From Zoogloeaceae bacterium (GTDB taxonomy: Bacteria > Pseudomonadota > Gammaproteobacteria > Burkholderiales > Rhodocyclaceae): a stretch of 5,834 bases of DNA. Shown in pieces: positions 1-5,834 of this stretch. Below the pieces are notes generated by a model. The model was not told the DNA's origin. It saw only the letters and a program-made list of their open reading frames with translations, and searched no databases. Positions within the stretch are counted from its first letter, which is position 1. The number at the start of each line of letters is the position of its first letter. A program made the position numbers and the translations under genes. The DNA is taken from the NCBI GenBank assembly GCA_031282665.1, contig JAITDH010000055.1, positions 1 through 5,834 of the forward strand, read 5' to 3'.

Positions 1-3
1 CCC

Positions 4-52
<49 letters not shown>

Positions 53-55
53 ACC

Positions 56-1210
56 ATGTCCAAAACCGTCGTCGTCGGTCTCTCCGGGGGGGTCGATTCT
101 TCCGTTGCCGCGCTGCTCCTGAAGCAGCAGGGCTATCACGTCATCGGGCTGTTCATGAAGAATTGGGAGGACGATGACGACGAGGAATACTGCGCCTCCC
201 GCCAGGATCTGGTCGATGTGATGAGCGTCGCCGACGTCATCGGCATCGACGTGGAGGTGGTCAATTTCGCCGCTGAATACCGCGCCCGCGTCTTTGCCGA
301 ATTCCTGCGCGAATACCAGGCGGGACGCACTCCCAACCCGGACGTGCTGTGCAATTCCGAGATCAAGTTCAAGGCTTTCCTCGAACACGCCCTGACGCTC
401 GGCGCGGATCACATCGCCACCGGCCATTACGCGGGCGTGCGGGAGGTCGATGGACGCCACGAGCTCCTGAAGGCCGAGGACGGGACGAAGGACCAGAGCT
501 ATTTTCTCTATCGCCTCGACCAGGCGCAGCTTGCGAAGACCCTGTTTCCCCTCGCGCGCCTCTACAAGCGCGAGGTGCGCAGGATTGCCGCCGACGCCGG
601 CCTGCACGTCGCCCTCAAGAAGGATTCCACGGGCATCTGCTTCATCGGCGAGCGGCCTTTCAAGGAATTCCTGAGCCGCTACCTGCCGCCGAAAAAGGGC
701 GAAATCCGCCGCCTGGACGACGGCAGGACGCTGGGCGAACACGACGGCCTGATGTACCACACCATCGGCCAGCGCAAGGGATTGCACATCGGCGGCATCC
801 GGGAGGCGGGGCGGCCGGCCGGCGAGCACGAGGCCTGGTTCGTCGCCGGCAAGGACATGGAAAACAATGTGCTCTACGTGGTGCAGGGGCACGACCACCC
901 CGCGCTGCGCGGCGACCGGCTCGTCGCCGGGCAGCTTGCCTGGGTCTCCGGCAAGGCGCCGCGCGCGCACTGGGTCTATGCCGCCAAGCCGCGCTACCGC
1001 AGCGAGGATATGCCGTGCGAGATCGAACGGATCGAAGGCGACGCCTGCGAGATCCGCTTCGCCGAACCGCAATGGGCTTTGACGCCGGGGCAATCCGTGG
1101 TGGTCTATGAAAGCCGGGTGTGCCTGGGCGGCGGGGTGATCGGACAGCAGGAGACAGGAGACAGATGTCGGGAGACAGAAAACCCCTCCGCAACCCGTAA
1201 CGACGCATGA
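56..1210 (+). CDS. mnmA: tRNA-specific 2-thiouridylase MnmA
   Basis: Cytoplasmic enzyme that uses ATP to adenylate U34 of tRNA-Lys, -Glu and -Gln and then replaces O2 with sulfur. In well-studied bacteria the sulfur comes as persulfide from a cysteine desulfurase relay. Seen in the 384-residue product: PP-loop SGGVDS at 10-15; [12 protein letters not shown] at 35-46; catalytic Cys99 in [18 protein letters not shown] at 121-126; KDQSYFLY at 145-152; second catalytic Cys195 in [25 protein letters not shown] at 233-247; and a C-terminal barrel ending in VCLGGGVI (355-362). The ATG at 56 is required because the PP-loop starts at residue 10, although no Shine-Dalgarno sequence precedes it. Family members normally end shortly after the CLGGG motif; here residues 363-384 ([12 protein letters not shown] region) are encoded by an inverted copy of the upstream heptamers. 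The stop overlaps the next start. Identity is very secure; only the tail is odd. Confidence 0.98.
   Translation: MSKTVVVGLSGGVDSSVAALLLKQQGYHVIGLFMKNWEDDDDEEYCASRQDLVDVMSVADVIGIDVEVVNFAAEYRARVFAEFLREYQAGRTPNPDVLCNSEIKFKAFLEHALTLGADHIATGHYAGVREVDGRHELLKAEDGTKDQSYFLYRLDQAQLAKTLFPLARLYKREVRRIAADAGLHVALKKDSTGICFIGERPFKEFLSRYLPPKKGEIRRLDDGRTLGEHDGLMYHTIGQRKGLHIGGIREAGRPAGEHEAWFVAGKDMENNVLYVVQGHDHPALRGDRLVAGQLAWVSGKAPRAHWVYAAKPRYRSEDMPCEIERIEGDACEIRFAEPQWALTPGQSVVVYESRVCLGGGVIGQQETGDRCRETENPSATRNDA
1148..1175. repeat. Inverted heptamer repeat inside mnmA 3' end
   Basis: Four 7-base units in phase: CAGGAGA, CAGGAGA, CAGATGT, CGGGAGA, followed by a partial CAGAAAA. CAGGAGA is the exact reverse complement of TCTCCTG in the array before mnmA. 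Bases 1148-1165 are an 18-base perfect reverse complement of 21-38. The unit lies inside the coding frame and encodes about residues 365-375 of MnmA. Confidence 0.9.
1207..1210 (+). promoter_or_regulatory. ATGA stop/start overlap coupling mnmA to transporter
   Basis: The ATG of the transporter and the TGA of mnmA share this ATGA. The roughly 20 bases before it (CCCCTCCGCAACCCGTAAC) contain no purine-rich ribosome binding site, so reinitiation by ribosomes finishing mnmA is the likely start mechanism. Confidence 0.75.
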
Positions 1211-2136
1211 CCGACCTCAAGCCTTACGCCTGGCTTTCCATTGCCGCCGCCGTGGTCACCATCGCGCTGAAGACCTGGGCGTGGCGGTTGACGGGGTCGG
1301 TGGGTCTCCTGTCGGACGCGCTGGAATCGCTGGTCAACCTGGCCGGGGCGGCGATGACCCTGTGGATGCTGACGATCGCCGCGCAGCCGGAGGATGAAAA
1401 GCACGCCTTCGGGCATGGCAAGGCGGAATATTTCGCCAGCGGCTTCGAGGGCTTCCTGATCCTCTTCGCGGCGCTTTCCATCGCGGTGGCGGCCGTCGGG
1501 CGACTTTTTTCCCCCGTGCCGCTTGCCTCGCTGGGAATGGGCGTATCGGCTGCTGCTGCTGCTGCGCTCGTCAATTTCGCCGTGGCCCGCGTCCTGCGAC
1601 GCGCCGGCAGGCGACATCACGCCATCGCGCTGACGGGGGAAGCCGAGCATCTCCTTACCGACGTGTGGACTTCCGTCGGCGTCATCGCCGGGGTGGCGGC
1701 GGTGCGCCTGACCGGCTGGCTGTGGCTCGATCCCCTCCTGGCGCTCGCCGTGGCCGGGCATATCGCCTGGGTGGGCGCCGCCCTGCTCTACCGCTCGGCC
1801 TCCGGCCTGATGGACTCCGCCCTACCGCCACGGGAGCGGGAAAGGATAGAGGCGGCGCTCGCGCCCTATCGTGCCCAGGGCCTCCAGTTCCACGCCCTGC
1901 GCACCCGCGAGGCGGGGATGCGGGCCTTCGTTTCCCTGCATGTGCTGGTGCCGGGCGCCTGGACGGTGCAGCGCGGGCACGACCAGGTGGAGGAAATCGA
2001 GGCGGCGATCCGCCGCGCCCTTCCCCGCGCCCATGTGACCACGCACCTGGAACCGCTGGAAGATCCTCTCTCGCAGGAGGACCTGGGCCTGGATAGGGAT
2101 AGGGAGGAAAATCGGGAAGACGGAGACGGGCGGTGA
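1207..2136 (+). CDS. Cation diffusion facilitator (CDF) family transporter
   Basis: Inner-membrane divalent metal/proton antiporter that probably exports a metal such as Zn, Fe, Mn or Co; the metal cannot be fixed from sequence. The 309-residue product has six likely membrane segments (about 8-26, 31-56, 82-100, 107-128, 149-168, 172-194) and a cytoplasmic domain from about 205. Family marks seen: [15 protein letters not shown] (30-44); [11 protein letters not shown] (66-76); [13 protein letters not shown] (147-159); SGLMDSALP (199-207); and cytoplasmic histidines H244, H258, H276 and H280, the last two in HVTTHLEP. The TM5 metal ligands H148 and D152 are present in H-x3-D form. The TM2 pair aligning with D45/D49 of E. 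coli YiiP is E40/N44, so the site is not the classical one. The final residues, about 297-309 ([12 protein letters not shown]), look repeat-derived. Start fixed by the overlap with mnmA. Family sure, substrate unknown. Confidence 0.93.
   Translation: MTDLKPYAWLSIAAAVVTIALKTWAWRLTGSVGLLSDALESLVNLAGAAMTLWMLTIAAQPEDEKHAFGHGKAEYFASGFEGFLILFAALSIAVAAVGRLFSPVPLASLGMGVSAAAAAALVNFAVARVLRRAGRRHHAIALTGEAEHLLTDVWTSVGVIAGVAAVRLTGWLWLDPLLALAVAGHIAWVGAALLYRSASGLMDSALPPRERERIEAALAPYRAQGLQFHALRTREAGMRAFVSLHVLVPGAWTVQRGHDQVEEIEAAIRRALPRAHVTTHLEPLEDPLSQEDLGLDRDREENREDGDGR
1549..1566. repeat. GCT trinucleotide run in transporter gene
   Basis: Five consecutive GCT triplets followed by GCG encode six alanines (residues 115-120) in the fourth membrane segment. 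Identical GCT codons stand out because neighbouring alanines mostly use GCC or GCG, consistent with slippage-prone microsatellite growth in a tolerant membrane helix. Confidence 0.8.
2091..2132. repeat. Purine-rich degenerate repeat at transporter 3' end
   Basis: This begins with GGATAGGGATAGGGAGG (6-base period) and continues as a G/A-rich stretch with GGGAAGACGGAGACGGG. It encodes the charged extreme C-terminus [15 protein letters not shown], beyond the usual end of the CDF cytoplasmic domain. It shares GAGGAAAAT, encoding REEN, with the first purine-rich insert in recB (3441-3449). It also supplies the only plausible ribosome binding site for recB. Confidence 0.6.
2122..2125 (+). promoter_or_regulatory. 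Possible ribosome binding site for recB
   Basis: GGAG lies seven bases before the GTG start at 2133, the right spacing for a Shine-Dalgarno sequence. It sits inside the transporter coding tail. Together with the GTGA stop/start overlap at 2133-2136 it supports initiation at this GTG. Confidence 0.55.
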
Positions 2137-5100
2137 GGGAACTGGATGTCCTCGCCTGCCCGCTTGCCGGCCGGACCCTGGTCGAGGCTTCGGCGGGAAC
2201 CGGGAAGACCTGGTCGATCTGCGCCCTGGCGCTGCGCTTCGTCCTGGAGGAAAAGCTGGAGATCGGTCGCCTCCTGGTGCTGACCTTCACCCGCGCCGCG
2301 AGCGCCGAGCTGAAGACCCGGATTCGCGCCCGCCTGATGGAAGCCCTGGCTTTCCTGGAAGGGGCGGAGGGGGACGGCTTTCTCGCCGCCCTGGTCGCCC
2401 GGAACGAGGCGGGCGGGCAGGGCCGCGAGGCAATGCGCGCCTTGCTGCACAGGGCGCTGGCCGCCTTCGACGAGGCGACCATTTTCACCCTGCACGGCTT
2501 TTGCCAACGCGTCCTTGCCGACGCGCCGCTGGCGACGCGGCAGCCCTTCGACCTGGAATTTTCCGCGGAAGGGGCGGAGGAGGACGCCTTGCTGCGCGCC
2601 GTCGTGGCGGATTACTGGCGGCGGAAGATCGTGCGCGGCGATCTGCCGCCCGCTTTCCTCGCCTTCCTCGCGCAAAAGAACACGCGGCCGCAAACCTTCG
2701 TGGCGCTCGCCCGGCGGCATTTGCAAAAGCCCCTGGCGCGGCCGCTCTGGCCGGAGAAGGCAGGGGAAGAAGAAGCGCCCGGCGGGCCGCCCGCCACCGT
2801 CGACGCGGATCTGGCGGCGGCGTTCGCGGCGGCGCAAGACTGCTGGCAGGCGGAGCGGGCGGTCATCCTTCGCCGCCTGAAGGAACGCTGCCTGACGGAT
2901 CTGAAAAGCTGCTACAACCCCCACCAGTTGCCCGCCTGGGCGGCGGAATGGGACGCCTGGTTCGCGGCCGGGTCTCCGCTCCTGGCGCTGGCGGGGCCTC
3001 AGGTTTCCTTTCCCCGTCGCGCCCTGCGGGCGAACCGCAAGGGGAAGGGCCGGCTGCCGGAGCATCCCTTTTTCGATTGCGCCGAAACCCTGCTCCGCCA
3101 GCACGAGGCGCGCGGCATCGAGGCCGCCCTGCCGGAAAAGAAGAAAAGCGCGCCAGAGGAAAGCGGTGAGGAAATCCGCCTGGCGAGGCTGTACCGCGAT
3201 TTTCTCGCCTGGTTTCCCGCCGCCTTCGCGGCGCGCAAGCAGCATATCCGCCGCTTCGATTTCAGCGACATGCTGTGGAATCTCCATCACGCCCTCCAGG
3301 GCGAGGCGGGCAGGGCGCTCGCCCGCCGCCTGCGCCACGCCTATCCGGCGGCGCTGATCGACGAATTCCAGGATACCGATCCCCTGCAATACGGGATTTT
3401 CTCGACGATCTATCCGCCGGGGGAGGAGGAGGGCGAGAGAGAGGAAAATACGGAGGGAAACACGGCCCTCTTCTTCGTCGGCGATCCCAAGCAGGCCATC
3501 TACAGCTTCCGGCAGGCCGACCTGCCGACCTATTTCGCCGCCGCGAGGACGGTGCCGGAGGAGCGGGTGTTCGGCCTGAACAGGAACCAGCGTTCTTCCC
3601 CCGCCGTGCTGGCGGGCATCAACGCCCTGTTTTCCGCGCGGGAAAATCCTTTCATGCGCGAACGCCTGCGCTTCGTCCGCGCCGTCCGGGGCGAGAAGCC
3701 CCTGGCGGAATTCATCGACCATAGCGAATATGAACACGGCGGCCCGGCGGAAAAGGAGCGGGGCGCCTTTCATTTCTGGGAACTGCCGGAAAAAGAACCC
3801 GGCCAGCCCCTGCCGACGGAGGAGGCGGAACGCTGGGCGGCGCGCGTGACGGCGGCGGAAATCGCCCGCCTGCTCGCCGCCGCCCGGCGGGGAGAAATCC
3901 GCGTCGGCGAACGGCCCTTGCAGGCGAGCGGCGTGGTGACGCTGGTGCGCACCCACGCCGAGGGACGCCGCGTCCGGCGCGCCCTGGCCGCCTTCGGCGT
4001 GCAGGCGGTGGAGCTCTCGCCGGCGAGCGTCTACGAAGGGGAACGGGCGCGGGAGATGCAGCGCCTCCTCGCCGCCCTCCTCATGCCGCAGGACGAAAGG
4101 CGCGTCAAGGCGGCGCTGGCGACCGTCATCCTCGGCTGGAACGCCGGGGAAATCCTCGCCCTCGACAGCGACGACAGCCTGCTCGACCGGCAGATACGGA
4201 TTTTTTCCCAGGCGCGCCGGCATTGGCAGGGGAAGGGCATTCTCGCCGCGCTCGGCGAACTGGAACGGGAATACGGCATCCACGCCCGCCTCCTCGAACT
4301 GCCGGACGGGGAAGGGGAACGCTGGCTGACCGATTTCCTCCACCTGCGGGAACGCCTGCACCAATCCGAGCGCGAGAGCGGCAGCCGGAAAACGCCGGAA
4401 CGGCTCGAACGCGACTACGCCGCCTGTCTCCTCGATCCCTGGCAGGACGGAGAGGCCGCGCAATTGCGCCTGGAATCCGACCGGAACCTGGTGCGCATCG
4501 TGACCATCCACAAGGCCAAGGGGATGGAATACGACATCGTGTTCTGCCCCTTCCTCTGGAAGACCCTCTCCCTGCCGCCGGAGGAAGCGCCGGGCATCGT
4601 CTGCCACGATGAAGAGGAGCGGCTCGTCATCGACTACCGCCCGCAAAAAAGCGCCAGGGAGGCCGCCAGGACGCGCGCCAGGAAGGAAAGGGCGGAAGAA
4701 CTCCTGCGCCTTTACTACGTCGCCCTGACCCGCCCCGTGCATCGCTGCTATCTGGTCTACGGATTCAGCCAGAGTCCGCGCGGCATGAAAAACAACCACG
4801 GCAGCCTGTTGAACTGGCTGGCGGCGGGCGGCGGCTCGCCGGACGAATGGATCGCCGGGAAGAACCTGCCTTCCGCCGACGCTCTGCGCCTCGCCTGGGA
4901 GGAGATCATCGCCAGGGCGGGCCGCAAGATGACGAGCAGCGCGATCGGGCAAGGGGAAAAGGAAGGGGAAAGGGAAAAAACCTCCCCCAGCTTCGCGGCG
5001 GCCCGTTTCACGCGCGCGGAAAAACTTCGCCCGGCCTGGCGGATGGACAGCTTCTCCGGCCTCTTGCGCGGCGCCGCCTGGCGCGGCGAGGAACGGGAAC

Positions 5101-5834
5101 ACGACGCCCTGGCCGGGGTTGCCCCGGCTTTCGATATTTCCGTCAGGGATCCCAGCGACGATGATTCCGGCGACATCCTCCGCTTTCCCAAGGGGGCGCG
5201 CGCGGGAGATTGCATACACGCCTTTTTCGAGCGGCTCGACTTCACCGACCCGGCGACCTTCGCCCCCGCCGCCGCCGCCGCGCTCGCCGCGCATCCGCAA
5301 GAGGGCGAGCCCGCCCTGCACCAGGCCCGGCTGGAACGGATGGCGGCCGATGTGCTCGCCACGCCCCTGGGGCTGGAAGACGATGCTAGTTTCCGCCTCG
5401 CGCGTCTGCCCTCTTCCCGCCGCTTCACCGAACTCGCCTTCCATCTTCCCGTCGCGCATCTCGAACCGGAACGCCTGGCCGCGCTCATGGCCGCGCACGG
5501 CGAACCTCTGCCGCATCTCGTCGCGCCGGAATTGAGCGGCTACCTGAAAGGCTTCATCGACCTCGTTTTCTTCCACGCCGGGCGCTACTACCTCCTCGAC
5601 TGGAAAAGCAACCACCTGGGCTGGCAGGCGCGGGACTACGCGCTTCCCGCCCTTGCCCGCGCCATGCGCGAACATGGCTACGCCCTGCAAGCCCGTCTCT
5701 ACCAGCTCGCCCTGCACCGCTACCTGCAAACCCGCCTTCCCGGCTACACCCCGGAACGCCACCTCGGCGGCGCCCGCTACCTCTTCATCCGCGGCGTCCG
5801 CCCCGGCTGGCAAATCGACGACGCGCCCGCCGGC
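2133..5834 (+). CDS. recB: Exodeoxyribonuclease V (RecBCD) beta subunit RecB, 3' end cut by window
   Basis: DNA helicase/nuclease subunit of RecBCD, which unwinds and degrades double-strand ends and loads RecA. The frame stays open for 1234 codons to the edge. Seen: Walker A EASAGTGKT (18-26, Lys25); TFTRAASAELKTRIR (51-65); TLHGFCQR (119-126); Walker B DEFQDTDPLQ (410-419); GDPKQAIYSFRQAD (450-463); NQRSS (485-489); IVTIHKAKGMEY (789-800); LYYVALTR (860-867). The C-terminal nuclease has H1029, E1100, D1143 and D1156-W-K1158, with the D-x12-D-x-K spacing of E. coli D1067/D1080/K1082, then QARLYQLAL and LGGARYLFIRGV. By comparison with E. coli RecB (1180 residues) only about 20-30 residues are missing. 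The extra length comes partly from charged inserts at 430-444 and 939-949. The GTG start overlaps the transporter stop and places Walker A at the usual distance from the N-terminus. recC and recD are not in view; recC, often adjacent, is not upstream. Confidence 0.96.
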   Translation, partial: MRELDVLACPLAGRTLVEASAGTGKTWSICALALRFVLEEKLEIGRLLVLTFTRAASAELKTRIRARLMEALAFLEGAEGDGFLAALVARNEAGGQGREAMRALLHRALAAFDEATIFTLHGFCQRVLADAPLATRQPFDLEFSAEGAEEDALLRAVVADYWRRKIVRGDLPPAFLAFLAQKNTRPQTFVALARRHLQKPLARPLWPEKAGEEEAPGGPPATVDADLAAAFAAAQDCWQAERAVILRRLKERCLTDLKSCYNPHQLPAWAAEWDAWFAAGSPLLALAGPQVSFPRRALRANRKGKGRLPEHPFFDCAETLLRQHEARGIEAALPEKKKSAPEESGEEIRLARLYRDFLAWFPAAFAARKQHIRRFDFSDMLWNLHHALQGEAGRALARRLRHAYPAALIDEFQDTDPLQYGIFSTIYPPGEEEGEREENTEGNTALFFVGDPKQAIYSFRQADLPTYFAAARTVPEERVFGLNRNQRSSPAVLAGINALFSARENPFMRERLRFVRAVRGEKPLAEFIDHSEYEHGGPAEKERGAFHFWELPEKEPGQPLPTEEAERWAARVTAAEIARLLAAARRGEIRVGERPLQASGVVTLVRTHAEGRRVRRALAAFGVQAVELSPASVYEGERAREMQRLLAALLMPQDERRVKAALATVILGWNAGEILALDSDDSLLDRQIRIFSQARRHWQGKGILAALGELEREYGIHARLLELPDGEGERWLTDFLHLRERLHQSERESGSRKTPERLERDYAACLLDPWQDGEAAQLRLESDRNLVRIVTIHKAKGMEYDIVFCPFLWKTLSLPPEEAPGIVCHDEEERLVIDYRPQKSAREAARTRARKERAEELLRLYYVALTRPVHRCYLVYGFSQSPRGMKNNHGSLLNWLAAGGGSPDEWIAGKNLPSADALRLAWEEIIARAGRKMTSSAIGQGEKEGEREKTSPSFAAARFTRAEKLRPAWRMDSFSGLLRGAAWRGEEREHDALAGVAPAFDISVRDPSDDDSGDILRFPKGARAGDCIHAFFERLDFTDPATFAPAAAAALAAHPQEGEPALHQARLERMAADVLATPLGLEDDASFRLARLPSSRRFTELAFHLPVAHLEPERLAALMAAHGEPLPHLVAPELSGYLKGFIDLVFFHAGRYYLLDWKSNHLGWQARDYALPALARAMREHGYALQARLYQLALHRYLQTRLPGYTPERHLGGARYLFIRGVRPGWQIDDAPAG
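3420..3464. repeat. Purine-rich in-frame insert between RecB motifs
   Basis: A nearly pure G/A stretch encodes residues 430-444 (GEEEGEREENTEGNT). It sits between the Walker B helix (DEFQDTDP...IYPP) and the ALFFVGDPKQ strand. E. coli RecB, as I recall it, has only a short WHHQPET connector here, about 11 residues less. It contains GAGGAAAAT, also found in the transporter tail at 2105-2112 with one-base variation around it. Confidence 0.6.
4947..4980. repeat. G/A-run repeat in RecB helicase-nuclease linker
   Basis: Alternating runs (GGG, GGGG, AAAA, GG, AA, GGGG, AAA, GGG, AAAAAA) encode residues 939-949 (GQGEKEGEREK), followed by TSPS. It lies in the variable linker between the helicase core and the nuclease domain. 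EGERE also occurs in the first insert (433-437). Four G-runs of three or more, with one 8-base loop, could weakly favour a G-quadruplex on the coding strand. Confidence 0.6.
5268..5282. repeat. GCC trinucleotide run in recB nuclease domain
   Basis: Four GCC codons and one GCG encode five alanines (1046-1050), in a variable stretch between the His1029 region and Glu1100 of the nuclease domain. This is a short microsatellite in a GC-rich gene and probably neutral. Confidence 0.6.

Noticed and set aside
158..193. Acidic run in MnmA ([10 protein letters not shown]) as another repeat insert
   Set aside because: The KNWE-acidic-EEYC segment is a normal part of the MnmA family near the active site.
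1140..1206. Rho-independent terminator after mnmA
   Set aside because: No stem-loop followed by a T-run; the next gene overlaps and is evidently co-transcribed.
1105..1761. Minus-strand frame over the mnmA-transporter junction
   Set aside because: No domain resemblance and no ribosome binding site; the sense strand carries two clear families.
2501..3169. Alternative + frame inside recB
   Set aside because: Arg/Ala/Gly-rich out-of-frame translation; the RecB frame is open and motif-bearing across the whole stretch.
1866..5813. A 1315-codon open frame on the minus strand opposite recB
   Set aside because: Remarkably long, but it lies opposite a gene with all RecB motifs in order. Its product is low-complexity (R/G/A/E/Q-rich) with no recognisable domain. 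Long antisense frames are expected in GC-rich genes that rarely use codons whose complements are stops.

Overview
The window is GC-rich, almost entirely coding bacterial DNA. All three genes lie on the + strand: mnmA (complete), a CDF-family cation transporter (complete) and recB (open to the right edge, so incomplete). Protein style, such as the [12 protein letters not shown] segment of MnmA and the gamma/beta-type RecB layout, suggests a betaproteobacterium, perhaps of Rhodocyclales or Nitrosomonadales type. This is an inference from remembered family sequences, not a database result.

Layout: positions 4-52 hold seven tandem 7-base units of the TCTCCTG type, ending 3 bases before the mnmA start. 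mnmA (56-1210) encodes the tRNA U34 2-thiouridylase. The transporter (1207-2136) starts inside the mnmA stop (ATGA), and recB (from 2133) starts with GTG inside the transporter stop (GTGA). The two 4-base overlaps indicate one co-transcribed, translationally coupled unit. The three products act in unrelated processes (tRNA modification, metal transport, double-strand break repair), so the coupling looks like compact packing rather than a pathway. No tRNA, rRNA, CRISPR array, insertion sequence or clear terminator was seen, and no gap without a gene exceeds 55 bases.

The most interesting signal is repetitive. The 7-base repeat upstream of mnmA reappears in reverse-complement orientation at the mnmA 3' end, with an 18-base perfect inverted match (21-38 versus 1148-1165). 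There it is read as protein and forms a non-family C-terminal tail. Similar purine-rich, charged (E/R/D/G/K) segments form the extreme C-terminus of the transporter and two in-frame linker insertions in RecB. All have the purine-rich strand as coding strand and all avoid the catalytic cores. This suggests that short repeat sequence has been taken into the reading frames several times in under 6 kb. I see no complete, clearly new multi-gene system.
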